Shown: in pieces, positions 16,958-25,154 of the stretch
Position numbering within the stretch: the first letter of the stretch is position 1
How the letters are laid out: the number at the start of each line of letters is the position of its first letter
Assembly: GCA_041859045.1 (NCBI GenBank)
Contig: JBHELB010000052.1
Span: 1 to 40,430 of the forward strand
DNA length: 40,430 nt
Direction: 5' to 3'
Source of the DNA: JBHELB01 sp041859045
Lineage (GTDB): Bacteria; Hydrogenedentota; Hydrogenedentia; Hydrogenedentales; SLHB01
The notes under the pieces: model-generated
The model's database searches: none
Seen by the model: only the letters and a program-made list of their open reading frames with translations
What the model was told of the DNA's origin: nothing
Position numbers and translations under genes: made by a program

Positions 16958-16990
16958 ATTCCGGGCGGCGCGACAGCCGCCCGGAATTTC
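16958..16990 (+). terminator. Terminator of the GspE-like gene
   Basis: A perfect 12-bp stem, ATTCCGGGCGGC (16958-16969) with 16976-16987, encloses a 6-nt loop and is followed by TTTCCC. It lies 14 bp after the stop codon and separates this gene from the methyltransferase gene, which seems to have its own start signal. Confidence 0.65.
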
Positions 16991-17054
16991 CCGCCGCACG
17001 TTGGCGCAACGACGACGCTTCTTTTTTTACCGGGAAGAGAAACTCTCGTCCAGG

Positions 17055-17060
17055 TATAAT
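17055..17060 (+). promoter_or_regulatory. Possible -10 element of the methyltransferase gene
   Basis: A perfect TATAAT 26 bp before the ATG at 17086. I see no -35 box at the right distance, so an activator or extended contacts would be needed. If it is used, the transcript begins near 17067, which excludes the in-frame starts at 16954 and 17059. Confidence 0.4.
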
Positions 17061-17085
17061 GACGCTACTGGAGGCAGCGGTTCGA

Positions 17086-18726
17086 ATGGAAAATACGCTT
17101 TACTACGGCGACAACCTGGATATTCTCAAACGCTACGTCGGAGATGAATCGGTAGATCTCATCTATTTGGATCCACCCTTCAACAGCAATCAGAACTACA
17201 ACGTTTTGTTTAAGGAAAGAGACGGGGCGCAGGCGGCTTCGCAAATTCGCGCGTTCAAAGACACGTGGAGTTGGGTTCGGGAAAGCGAAGAAACCTACGC
17301 CGAAGTCGTAATGGCGGGAGGCAAAGTCGCGGATGCGATGGAGGCGTTCCGCAAGCTCCTCGGCCCTTGCGATCTGCTCGCCTACCTCGTGATGATGGCT
17401 CCGCGTCTCATCGAATTGCGCCGTGCGCTGAAATCCACTGGGAGCATCTACCTCCACTGCGATCCCACAGCAAGCCATTACTTGAAACTGTTGATGGATG
17501 CAGCGTTCGGATCGGATAATTTCCGTAACGAAATCATTTGGAAAAGAACGAGCGCTCGAAGCGATTCGCATCGCTGGAACCACATACACGACGTGATTTT
17601 TTTCTATTCGAAATCCGCGGCTTTTCTCTGGAACACACAGTTCCTCCCGTATGACGAGTCCTACGTGAAAAAGTTTTACCGCTTTGTCGAGAAGGAAACA
17701 GGGCGCCGATACACATCGAGTGACTTAATGGCGGCGGGAACTCGACGAGGTTCGTCTGGCCAGCCGTGGCGCGGGATTGACCCACGAGCGCGCGGAAACC
17801 ATTGGAAATATACTATCGAGCGTTTGGACGAACTGGAGGCCGAGGACCGCATTATTTGGCCGAAAAAGCCGGACGGCGTTCCCCGTTTCAAAAGGTATTT
17901 GGATGAAATGGCCGGGGCCGCCATCCAGTCCATTATAGCGGATATACCTCCTCTTTCTGCGGTGTCCGCCGAGCGCCTTGGTTACCCCACTCAGAAGCCG
18001 GTGGCATTGCTTGAGCGAATCATTTGCGCGAGCAGCAATGAAGGCGACGTGGTGCTCGATCCGTTTTGCGGGTGCGGAACCACGGTGGCTGCGGCGCAAA
18101 AACTCGGTCGCCGGTGGCTCGGAATCGACATCACCCATCTCGCCATCACCCTCATGAAGGAACGCCTCAAGGATACCTTTGGCACGACGGCGAAGTTCAA
18201 AGTCGTGGGCGAACCGGTGAGCGTGCCGGATGCGAAGTCGTTGGCAGCGGCGGACCCATATCAGTTTCAATGGTGGGCGCTGGGACTTGTGGGTGCGCGC
18301 CCGGTCGAGGGCAAAAAGGGCGCGGACAAGGGCATTGACGGCAAGATCGTGTTTCAGGGCGACGCCGCCGGGAAGTTTGAGAGCGTCATTTTCTCCGTTA
18401 AGGCAGGGCATGTGACGGTTAATCAGGTTCGCGATTTGCGCGGTGTGGTCGAACGCGAAAACGCCGCGATTGGCGTGTTGATTTCGATGGAAAGCCCCAC
18501 CAAGCCCATGCAGACCGAAGCCGTCACCGCCGGGTTCTACGAGTCGCCGATGTACAACAAAAAATACCCGCGGCTGCAACTTTTGACGGTGGCCGACCTT
18601 CTATCGGGAAAACAGGTCGACATGCCGCCGCTGCGGCAAGTCGGCGCCACATTTAAGAAGGCCCCGAAAGCGGCAACGAAAGGCGTCGAGCAAGGCGAGT
18701 TGAGTCTGGACAAAGACGAGGACTAG
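17086..18726 (+). CDS. Beta-class DNA methyltransferase fused to a nuclease-like domain
   Basis: The N-terminal two thirds is an amino-methyltransferase of the beta order: catalytic motif IV DPPF at Asp29-Phe32 comes first and the S-adenosylmethionine motif (DPFCGCGTT, from Asp325) near the end. It would methylate adenine N6 or cytosine N4. The C-terminal part (about 385-510) looks like an Mrr/PD-(D/E)xK fold: GADKGIDG with Asp418, then IFSVK with Lys439, then VNQVRDL. The usual Glu/Gln before Lys is Ser437, so cleavage is uncertain. No separate restriction or specificity gene is adjacent, so it may be a one-gene restriction-modification or defence system. The first half is visibly less GC-rich than its neighbours, which hints at transfer. 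GGAGG lies 11 nt before the ATG. Confidence 0.85.
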   Translation: MENTLYYGDNLDILKRYVGDESVDLIYLDPPFNSNQNYNVLFKERDGAQAASQIRAFKDTWSWVRESEETYAEVVMAGGKVADAMEAFRKLLGPCDLLAYLVMMAPRLIELRRALKSTGSIYLHCDPTASHYLKLLMDAAFGSDNFRNEIIWKRTSARSDSHRWNHIHDVIFFYSKSAAFLWNTQFLPYDESYVKKFYRFVEKETGRRYTSSDLMAAGTRRGSSGQPWRGIDPRARGNHWKYTIERLDELEAEDRIIWPKKPDGVPRFKRYLDEMAGAAIQSIIADIPPLSAVSAERLGYPTQKPVALLERIICASSNEGDVVLDPFCGCGTTVAAAQKLGRRWLGIDITHLAITLMKERLKDTFGTTAKFKVVGEPVSVPDAKSLAAADPYQFQWWALGLVGARPVEGKKGADKGIDGKIVFQGDAAGKFESVIFSVKAGHVTVNQVRDLRGVVERENAAIGVLISMESPTKPMQTEAVTAGFYESPMYNKKYPRLQLLTVADLLSGKQVDMPPLRQVGATFKKAPKAATKGVEQGELSLDKDED

Positions 18727-18760
18727 TCCCGCATTTCCGCTCGAAGACATGGAGCGTAGT

Positions 18761-20089
18761 ATGTCTTATTTCGCCGATCTTCACACCCAATTGACCGACT
18801 TGCTGTGGTGGGCCGATCTGCGCCACGAGCAGGGCATCAATGCCGCGAAGGAACTCGAGCCGGTTCGCCGTGCGCTTGCGGCCGCGAGGCGAAGGCTCGA
18901 GAAGACGGCGGCGCCGGCCGCCTTGCTTCGGCGCGAGCCGGAGTCGTTACGGGCAATCCAGGCGCTGAGGCCAAAGGGGTCGCGCCGGTTGTGCACGCGC
19001 TGGCGCACGGCGGAACTGCGGGATCGCATGGAAGGCGCGTGGCTGGGGCGCGCGGCGGGATGTACGCTCGGTGCGCCGGTGGAATTGTGGCCGGTGGCGG
19101 AAATGGAAGCGTTGGCAAAGCGGCTAGGCATGGCGTTTCCACCGGAGGACTACTGGACGGGTCATCCGCGCCCCGAGGAATTGCGCTATGGTGCGTCGCC
19201 GCAACGCGATTACCTGCGCGATTACCTGCGCTTTGTGCCGGTGGACGACGATCTGACCTATACCGCACTGGGCTTGCTGATCCTGGAAGAATCGGGGACG
19301 AGCTTCACGACGGAGGACGTGGCGCGGGCATGGCTGCGTTATTTGCCGATGGCATGCACCGCGGAACATGTCGCGCTCGAGAATCTGAAGGCGGGCATCC
19401 CCGCCGCGCGTGCCGCGGTGCGCAACAATCCCTACGTGGAGTGGATCGGCGCGGACATTCGCAGCGATCCCTGGGGCTATGCCTGTGCGGGTTGGCCTGA
19501 ACGCGCGGCGGAGATGGCGTGGCGCGATGCGCGCCTGTCACATCGGGGCGGCGGCGTGTATGGCGCGATGTTCTTCTCGGCGGCGATTGCCGCGTCGTTT
19601 GTGGTGGACGATCCGCTTGAGGCCCTGCGCATCGGGTTGACGGAGATTCCGGCAGAGTGTCGCCTTGCAACGGAGGTGCGCTGGGCCTTGACTCGCGCGA
19701 CGCGCCTCAAGGACTGGCGGGCGGCGCGGCGCGCGGTGGACGAGCGCTTCGCAGGCATGAGCGGCGTGCATACGTACAACAACGCGTGCTTGACGGTGTT
19801 CGGCATCGCGCTGGGGCAAGGCGATTTCACGCGCACCATCGGTACGACGGTCGCACTCGGGCTAGATAATGATTGCACCGGAGCCACGGTTGGGTCCATG
19901 ATGGGAGCGGCGCAAGGTAAGCGGGGGCTGCCCGGGCATTGGTGGAAACCGTTTCGAAACCGCACACGTACGTATCTGCGCGGGCACGAGTGGTTCACCA
20001 ATACGGACATTGCCAAGCGGTTTGTTTCGGTCTGTCTCGCGGTGCATGAGGCCGACGGCCGCGCTGCCAAACGTGGGAGGCAAGAATGA
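18761..20089 (+). CDS. ADP-ribosylglycohydrolase (DraG/ARH) family protein
   Basis: This family removes ADP-ribose from proteins, or from nucleic acids and small molecules, using two magnesium ions. Family motifs are GAWLGRAAGCTLGAPVE near residue 95, VDDDLTYTALGLLILEE near 160, and GLDNDCTGATVGSMMGA near 370; the acidic metal ligands lie in the last two. A helical N-terminal extension of about 85 residues precedes the catalytic fold. ATG 18761 is chosen over 18749 because GGAG sits 6 nt before it. Its stop overlaps the start of the PAS protein (ATGA), a strong coupling signal. The substrate is unknown; no ADP-ribosyltransferase or nitrogenase gene is nearby. Confidence 0.9.
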   Translation: MSYFADLHTQLTDLLWWADLRHEQGINAAKELEPVRRALAAARRRLEKTAAPAALLRREPESLRAIQALRPKGSRRLCTRWRTAELRDRMEGAWLGRAAGCTLGAPVELWPVAEMEALAKRLGMAFPPEDYWTGHPRPEELRYGASPQRDYLRDYLRFVPVDDDLTYTALGLLILEESGTSFTTEDVARAWLRYLPMACTAEHVALENLKAGIPAARAAVRNNPYVEWIGADIRSDPWGYACAGWPERAAEMAWRDARLSHRGGGVYGAMFFSAAIAASFVVDDPLEALRIGLTEIPAECRLATEVRWALTRATRLKDWRAARRAVDERFAGMSGVHTYNNACLTVFGIALGQGDFTRTIGTTVALGLDNDCTGATVGSMMGAAQGKRGLPGHWWKPFRNRTRTYLRGHEWFTNTDIAKRFVSVCLAVHEADGRAAKRGRQE

Positions 20090-21012
20090 AACCATTCGAT
20101 ACCCTGGACGATCTCCTGTCGTCGGACAGCGTGTTCCGGATTCTGTCGGATCACCTGTTCGAGGGTGTATACGTGGTGGACTTGGATCGCAAGATCCGGC
20201 TTTGGAGCAACGGGGCGGAGCGATTGACCGGGTTCAAGCGGGACGAAGTCATCGGGTTCTCCTGCGCGGACGATATTCTCGAGCATGTGGATTGCGACGG
20301 AAATTCGCTATGCAAAGACGGATGTCCTCTCGCCGCGACCACGCTGGACGGCGTTGAACGCGAAGCGCTGGTGTTTCTTCATCACAAAGACGGACATCGC
20401 GTGCCCGTGTCGGTGCGTGCGGTGGCGCTGCGCGCGGCGAGCGGCAAGGTGGTGGGGGCGATGGAGTTGTTTCATGATCGCACGCCCGAGCTTGCCGCGC
20501 TGACAGCCGTTGCCGAGGAAGAGCGTGAATCGCTCCTGTGCTCGGTGACCGGCATCGGGTCGACGGCGTACAGCCAGCACTTTTTGGATGGACTGTTCAA
20601 GGATGTGCCGCAGGGGGGCGATTCGCGCGTACTGTTGCTCGTCGGCGTCGATCGACTTGCCGAATTGCGCGAAGCCTATGGCCCCAACGTGGCAAACCTC
20701 ACGCTGAAAATGGTGGCGCGCACCCTGTGCGGCGCGATTCAGCCTCACGAATTCATCGGGCGCTGGTCGAATTCGGAGTTTATCCTGGTATTGTACGCCA
20801 AGTCGATCAAGGTGATGGAGATGGCGGTGCGTTTACGCACGCTGGTCCACGAATCCAGCCGCCGCGTGACCCAGGGGAAAATCGCCGTGACCGTGTCCAT
20901 TGGCGGGACGATTCTCCAACCCGACGACACCGAGAAATATGCGTTGGCGCGCGCCACGCTACAGCTCGACGCCAGCCGCCGCGGTGGCGGGAATCGGGTG
21001 AACATAGCGTAG
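20086..21012 (+). CDS. PAS domain protein with a degenerate GGDEF domain
   Basis: Residues 14-130 form a PAS sensor with a Cys-rich segment (Cys60, Cys70, Cys76, Cys80) of the form C-x9-C-x5-C-x3-C that could hold a metal or sense redox state. Residues 178-305 match the GGDEF fold (RVLLLVGVDRLAEL..., ending TVSIGGTIL), but the active loop RYGGDEF is RWSNSEF, so the Gly-Gly and the metal Asp are gone. Diguanylate cyclase activity is unlikely; it may bind GTP or c-di-GMP, or act through partners. No membrane segment is present. The ATGA overlap with the ADP-ribosylglycohydrolase gene implies a shared function, perhaps sensing linked to ADP-ribose removal. Confidence 0.88.
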   Translation: MKPFDTLDDLLSSDSVFRILSDHLFEGVYVVDLDRKIRLWSNGAERLTGFKRDEVIGFSCADDILEHVDCDGNSLCKDGCPLAATTLDGVEREALVFLHHKDGHRVPVSVRAVALRAASGKVVGAMELFHDRTPELAALTAVAEEERESLLCSVTGIGSTAYSQHFLDGLFKDVPQGGDSRVLLLVGVDRLAELREAYGPNVANLTLKMVARTLCGAIQPHEFIGRWSNSEFILVLYAKSIKVMEMAVRLRTLVHESSRRVTQGKIAVTVSIGGTILQPDDTEKYALARATLQLDASRRGGGNRVNIA

Positions 21013-21106
21013 CCCTGCGCGGAAATGTCGCGAAACGCCGTCCCAAACGTGTATGGTCATCGGCGATGAGCGTGTTTCCAATGATAAATCGAGAAAGGCC
21101 GAGGCC

Positions 21107-21409
21107 ATGATTCAACTTTCAGGACAACAACGTAACTATCTGCGGGCGCACGCCCACAGCTTGGATCCTATTGTGCTGGTGGGCAAACAGGGCGTGACCG
21201 ACACACTGATCAACGCCGCCCAGCAGGCCCTCGAGGCGCACGAGCTGATTAAGGTCAAGTTCAACGACTTCAAAAAGGAACGCGAGGCGTTGACCGCGGA
21301 CATTTGCGAGCGAACCGGCGCGCAAACGGTGGCGATCATCGGCAACGTGGCCATCCTCTATCGCCAACAAGACGACGAGGAAAAGCGCCGAATCATCCTA
21401 CCCGAGTAG
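21107..21409 (+). CDS. yhbY: YhbY-family CRM-domain RNA-binding protein
   Basis: This is a 100-residue CRM-domain protein, the size of E. coli YhbY, which associates with pre-50S ribosomal subunits. The N-terminal LSGQQRNYLRAHAHSLDPIVLVGKQGVTD is the family signature and carries the GxxG-type loop (GKQG). The C-terminal part (TAQTVAIIGNVAILYR-like) is also typical. ATG 21107 is chosen over 21053 because AAAGG lies about 8 nt before it and the length then fits the family. It precedes rimO by 20 bp, so two ribosome-related genes are probably cotranscribed. Confidence 0.9.
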   Translation: MIQLSGQQRNYLRAHAHSLDPIVLVGKQGVTDTLINAAQQALEAHELIKVKFNDFKKEREALTADICERTGAQTVAIIGNVAILYRQQDDEEKRRIILPE

Positions 21410-21429
21410 AGTGTCGCGAGGGACATGCC

Positions 21430-22779
21430 GTGAAAAAGCGCCGCCGCGTAGGGCTGGTAACGCTCGGGTGCGACAAAAACACCGTCGATAACGAGTACCT
21501 GGCGGGTTTGCTCGAAGACGCCGGGTGCGAGATCGTGCCGCATGCGGATGCGGAGGATACCTTCGATCTCGACGCGGTCGTGATCACGACCTGCGGGTTC
21601 ATCGGCGATGCCAAGGAAGAGTCGCTCGACGCGTTGCTGGCGTGGAGCGAACGCAAGAAGGAACGCGGCGATCCCGCGCGCGTGTTCGTTGCGGGCTGTT
21701 TGTCGCAGCGTTACGCGGGCGACCTGCTCGAAGAACTTCCCGAACTCGACGGCATTGCCGGAGTGGGACAGTTCGAGCATCTCGCGGCGATGGTGTTGGC
21801 GGCGGGCAGCGCGCCGCGCAAACAGGTGCATGATACGCCGCGCGTCGAGGTCTACCGCCATTTGCGCCGACGCCGCCTGGATGACGCACCTCATGCTTTC
21901 CTAAAAATCAGCGACGGTTGCAACCACGGCTGCACGTTCTGCTCGATTCCGTTGATGAAAGGCCGTCTGCGCTCGGTGCCGCGCGAGGTGCTGCTGGCCG
22001 AGGCGGAGGAACTCGTCGCGAAAGGCGTGCGCGAGCTCATTCTTGTGGCGCAGGACCTCGCGGCATACGGCAAGGACACGTCTGAGCGCTATCGCCTGCC
22101 GGATCTGCTTAACGACCTGACCGCGCTCGAGGGCGATTTCCGCGTGCGCTGCTTGTACGTCTACCCCGGCGGCGTAACGGACGCACTGATCGATACCCTC
22201 GCGCACAACCCCAAGGTCACGCCGTATCTCGACATCCCGCTGCAACACACCGACCCTGACGTGCTCAAGACCATGCGGCGTCCGTTCAGCAACGTCAGCA
22301 CGCTGCCGCTTGTGGAAAAACTGCGCGAACGTGTGCCGGACATTGCCCTGCGCACAACGATGATCGTGGGCTTTCCCGGCGAAACGCCCAAGGCCCACCG
22401 CGCCATGCTCGAAGCCCTCACGGAACTGCGCTTCAACTGGCTCGGGGCGTTCGAATACTCCCGCGAAGAGGACACGCCCGCCGGGCGCATGGCAAAACAG
22501 GTGGGCGCGGCCACGCGGCGCAAACGGTGGAACGCGGTGATGGAGTTACAGGCGGAAATCACCGCCGAGATTAATGAGGCGCGCGTGGGCACAAAGACCC
22601 GTGTCCTAATTGAAGGGGCTGGACCACGCGGCACGTACTTCGGCCGTAGCGCGTGGGAGGCGCCCGAAGTGGACGGCACGGTATTTGTCCATAGCGCGAC
22701 GCCATTGCGCGTCGGAGACTTCGTCAACGCGGAGATCACCCGTGCCGACGTCTACGATGTGCATGCCCGGCCCTGCTAG
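21430..22779 (+). CDS. rimO: Ribosomal protein S12 methylthiotransferase RimO
   Basis: A radical SAM enzyme that adds a methylthio group to the conserved Asp of ribosomal protein S12. The N-terminal UPF0004 domain carries the auxiliary cluster cysteines Cys14 (TLGCDKN), Cys55 (TTCGF) and Cys90 (AGCLSQRY). The radical SAM site is GCNHGCTFC (Cys164, Cys168, Cys171). A TRAM domain closes the protein (about 380-449). GCDKN and the 449-residue length favour RimO over the tRNA enzyme MiaB. The GTG start at 21430 has GAGGGA just upstream; the ATG four bases before it is out of frame. Confidence 0.93.
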   Translation: MKKRRRVGLVTLGCDKNTVDNEYLAGLLEDAGCEIVPHADAEDTFDLDAVVITTCGFIGDAKEESLDALLAWSERKKERGDPARVFVAGCLSQRYAGDLLEELPELDGIAGVGQFEHLAAMVLAAGSAPRKQVHDTPRVEVYRHLRRRRLDDAPHAFLKISDGCNHGCTFCSIPLMKGRLRSVPREVLLAEAEELVAKGVRELILVAQDLAAYGKDTSERYRLPDLLNDLTALEGDFRVRCLYVYPGGVTDALIDTLAHNPKVTPYLDIPLQHTDPDVLKTMRRPFSNVSTLPLVEKLRERVPDIALRTTMIVGFPGETPKAHRAMLEALTELRFNWLGAFEYSREEDTPAGRMAKQVGAATRRKRWNAVMELQAEITAEINEARVGTKTRVLIEGAGPRGTYFGRSAWEAPEVDGTVFVHSATPLRVGDFVNAEITRADVYDVHARPC

Positions 22780-22811
22780 AAAACCTTCTCGAAATACGTA
22801 ACGGCGAAAGG

Positions 22812-23390
22812 CTACGCGGGCAGTTCGCTTGCGTTGCGGATGATCTTCGCGATCAGGCCGTACTCCAGCGCCTCTTCCGGAGACATCCAGAAATTGCGGT
22901 CGCTGTCGTGCGCCACTTTTTCCACCGATTGGCCAGTCTCGGTGGCGATCATCTGGTTGATCTTCTCGCGGATCTTGATGATTTCCTGCGCTTCGATGCG
23001 CAGATCCGCCAGTTGACCGCCCGCGCCGCCGCTGGGTTGGTGAATTAGAAAGCGCGTGTTCGGCAGCGAAAAACGATCCTTCTTGTCCGCGCCAAACAGA
23101 ATCGGCACCGCGATGCTGGCCACCCACCCCGCGCCGATGGTCATCACGCGCGAACGCAGGAACCGCATCACATCGTGAATCGCGTAACCGGAGTCGACGT
23201 GCCCGCCTTGCGACGTAATAAACACGCGGATCGGGGCGTCGGAATCGGCGTCCAGGATCAACAACTGGCTGATGACCTGCTGCGCGAGTTCCTGGTCCAC
23301 TTCGCCCGACACCAACACCGTTCTCGTCTTCAGCAGCCGCCCGCCCAACATGTCCGGCGCGGCGGTCTCTTTCGTTTCTTCACATGGCAT
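22812..23390 (-). CDS. clpP: ClpP-family protease subunit with Asn in place of the triad Asp
   Basis: ClpP forms the cytosolic barrel protease fed by ClpX or ClpA. The 192 residues align throughout: Ser92 in AGWVASIA, His117 in FLIHQPSGGAGGQ, and the last helix HDSDRNFWMSPEEALEYG. In that last block the catalytic Asp of the usual D-T-D/E-R-D motif is Asn166 (codon AAT, 22895-22893). Listeria ClpP1 is a known case with Asn here; it is weak alone and works with a second ClpP. A partner ClpP elsewhere in this genome is therefore likely. GAGGTG lies 7 nt before the ATG. No clpX is adjacent. It is convergent with rimO (32-bp gap). Confidence 0.92.
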   Translation of the reverse strand: MPCEETKETAAPDMLGGRLLKTRTVLVSGEVDQELAQQVISQLLILDADSDAPIRVFITSQGGHVDSGYAIHDVMRFLRSRVMTIGAGWVASIAVPILFGADKKDRFSLPNTRFLIHQPSGGAGGQLADLRIEAQEIIKIREKINQMIATETGQSVEKVAHDSDRNFWMSPEEALEYGLIAKIIRNASELPA

Positions 23391-23481
23391 GTATCGTCAC
23401 CTCATATTCTGTAGCGCCGGTATTGTGCCACCCACGCGAAGGAGGTTCAAGCAGCCGGGCCGTTTCTGCCAAGGGGTTGCG

Positions 23482-23515
23482 TAAAACAAAACAGGCGCTT
23501 TGCGGAGCGCCTGTT
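23482..23515 (-). terminator. Rho-independent terminator of tRNA-Leu
   Basis: A perfect 10-bp stem, AACAGGCGCT (23490-23499) with 23506-23515, closes a 6-nt loop. On the minus strand it is followed by TTTTGTTTTAC. It sits 30 bp past the tRNA 3' end and insulates clpP from tRNA transcription. Confidence 0.85.
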
Positions 23516-23545
23516 CGAAGAACCCAGTTACCCGGGAAATAACTA

Positions 23546-23632
23546 TGGTGCCGGAGAAGGGACTTGAACCCCCACGCCCTTGCGAGCACATGGACCTGAA
23601 CCATGCGTGTCTGCCAATTTCACCACTCCGGC
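23546..23632 (-). tRNA. tRNA-Leu (anticodon CAG)
   Basis: The minus strand folds as a class II tRNA of 87 nt: acceptor stem GCCGGAG with CTCCGGC, discriminator A and an encoded CCA. The anticodon arm has stem CATGG/CCATG with loop TTCAGGT, giving anticodon CAG, which reads CUG. The long variable arm (TGCTCGCAAGGGCG) is the leucine type. The T-loop is GGTTCAAGT. Confidence 0.97.
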
Positions 23633-23642
23633 TCGGAGCGAG

Positions 23643-23672
23643 AGTATAGCCAACCGCTCGAAAGAATGTCAA
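23643..23672 (-). promoter_or_regulatory. Promoter of tRNA-Leu
   Basis: A perfect -35 TTGACA (23672-23667) and -10 TATACT (23648-23643) are 18 bp apart on the minus strand. The -10 box ends 11 bp before the mature tRNA 5' end, a typical stable-RNA arrangement. Confidence 0.85.
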
Positions 23673-23715
23673 CCGCACGCGTACGCCCAAATGGCCGCAC
23701 TTTTGCTCCGAGCGT

Positions 23716-24516
23716 CTAGTCCGCCCCGCCTGGCAACAAGGACAAGAAGGTCTTGCCGAAGATCCATTCCTGGTCTTCCGCCGAAAAGCCGCGCTCGGCC
23801 AGAATGGCCCGCGCCTTGGGATAGCACTCCGCTGCGGTTTCTTGCGGATGATCGGAGCCGTACACCAGACGTTGCGCCCCTATCTTCTGGAGCACGAAGA
23901 AGAACTGATCGGCAAACGGCGTGCCGTGAAAGTACGTGAGCATTAGCGAAAGGTCGAAATAGCAGTTGTCATTCGCCAGCGCCACCGCCAGCGCATCCAG
24001 GAAATGGAACCCACCCGTGTGGCACATGATGATCTTGGCGGACGGCACGGCCTTGCACAACTCGTCGATGTGAAAAGGCACCTGCATCCGCAGCGGCGTC
24101 GGCCGCCACAGCATGCAATCAATCGCCACCGGGATCCCCAGGTCCGCCGCCTGCTCCACCAACGGGAATATGCGCGGGTCGCTCGCCGCAAACCCCATCC
24201 AACGCGGATGAAGTTTCAACCCAACGAGTCCATACCGTTCAACGTCCTCGCGCAAGCGACGCGCGGGATCGGCCTCCTCGAAGGGGTGTACCGACGCGAA
24301 CCCAAGTAGCCGCTCCGGGTACCGCGCACAACACTCCGCCACGTAGGCGTTCTGCGTCCGCTTGATCTTCGGCGAGTCCGCCGCAATCGGATAAATGGCC
24401 GCCCGGTCGATCCCGGCCTCGTCGAGATTGCGCAGCAAGAACTCCAGACTCGCATTGTACCGAGGACCAAACCCCGCCGGGTCCGGATTCACATACGTAT
24501 GGGCATCAACGATCAT
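23716..24516 (-). CDS. Amidohydrolase-2 family metal-dependent hydrolase
   Basis: This is a 266-residue TIM-barrel protein of the amidohydrolase_2 / decarboxylase-like group. Family landmarks are MIVDAHTYVNP at the start (where many members have HxH, this has HxY), LKLHPRWMGF near residue 100, a metal-site His in IIMCHTGGFHF near 165, and the closing YGSDHPQE near 220. The altered first motif means one metal ligand may be missing, as in several members of this group. AGGAG lies 6 nt before the ATG. It stands alone between tRNA-Leu and two unrecognised genes on the same strand. The substrate cannot be inferred. Confidence 0.85.
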   Translation of the reverse strand: MIVDAHTYVNPDPAGFGPRYNASLEFLLRNLDEAGIDRAAIYPIAADSPKIKRTQNAYVAECCARYPERLLGFASVHPFEEADPARRLREDVERYGLVGLKLHPRWMGFAASDPRIFPLVEQAADLGIPVAIDCMLWRPTPLRMQVPFHIDELCKAVPSAKIIMCHTGGFHFLDALAVALANDNCYFDLSLMLTYFHGTPFADQFFFVLQKIGAQRLVYGSDHPQETAAECYPKARAILAERGFSAEDQEWIFGKTFLSLLPGGAD

Positions 24517-24552
24517 GGACAGCTCCTGAGGTCATCTCGCACATCATCAATC

Positions 24553-25110
24553 TTACTCCACAGCGAACTTCACACCTAAAAAGTCTGCTGTCTCTTTTCC
24601 GATCGACATGCCACTGAATGCGGACGCCTTACTCTTCTTGTCGAACAAAGATATTTTTTCGCCGTCGCGTTTCTCGAGCTGCAGAGAACGATAGCGGGTG
24701 CGCATTCTGTCTTCTCCGGTCCCCGTCGTCTCCGCCCATTCCCTCAACACAACTCTTGCTATCCCGTCCGTGCCGTGAACTTCCCGTTCCGAGGTGCGCG
24801 CATAGAACCACGAGGTCAGCCACGGCCTACGGACAATTGTCAGAGACTTCAGGCCGACATCTATCGATATTGATGAAATCCGGCAGTCAACGTAAAGACT
24901 TCTAACGAAGAGAACGACAACTACGCCTCCCGCGATGCGCCACCCCCATCGCACAAAAGATGGCAACTCGCTGTTCGGAAAATCCGCGAACGAGAAGAGC
25001 GCCAAGCCTCCGAAGACTGCACCGAGAAAAATCTTTGAAGCGAGCTGCTCAATAGGCGCGTGGGATATCTCCAGTTGATCATTGGTTCTTCGCACCATAA
25101 CAGATCGCAT
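24553..25110 (-). CDS. Unrecognised small membrane protein
   Basis: I do not recognise this family. The 185-residue protein has two hydrophobic segments (about residues 22-42 and 52-72) and then a soluble beta-rich part with alternating hydrophobic strands (ISSISIDVGLKSLTIVRRPW and SLQLEKRDGEKISLFD), which resembles bacterial PH-like domains of membrane proteins. The start is uncertain: ATG 25110 has GGAG 10 nt upstream; ATG 25119 and GTG 25131 are alternatives. It lies 44 bp after the larger exported protein gene and is probably cotranscribed with it. Both genes are visibly less GC-rich than their neighbours. Confidence 0.65.
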   Translation of the reverse strand: MRSVMVRRTNDQLEISHAPIEQLASKIFLGAVFGGLALFSFADFPNSELPSFVRWGWRIAGGVVVVLFVRSLYVDCRISSISIDVGLKSLTIVRRPWLTSWFYARTSEREVHGTDGIARVVLREWAETTGTGEDRMRTRYRSLQLEKRDGEKISLFDKKSKASAFSGMSIGKETADFLGVKFAVE

Positions 25111-25154
25111 TCTGTTCATGCTCCAATCCACAAGATATGACGCCTGCCTACGAG

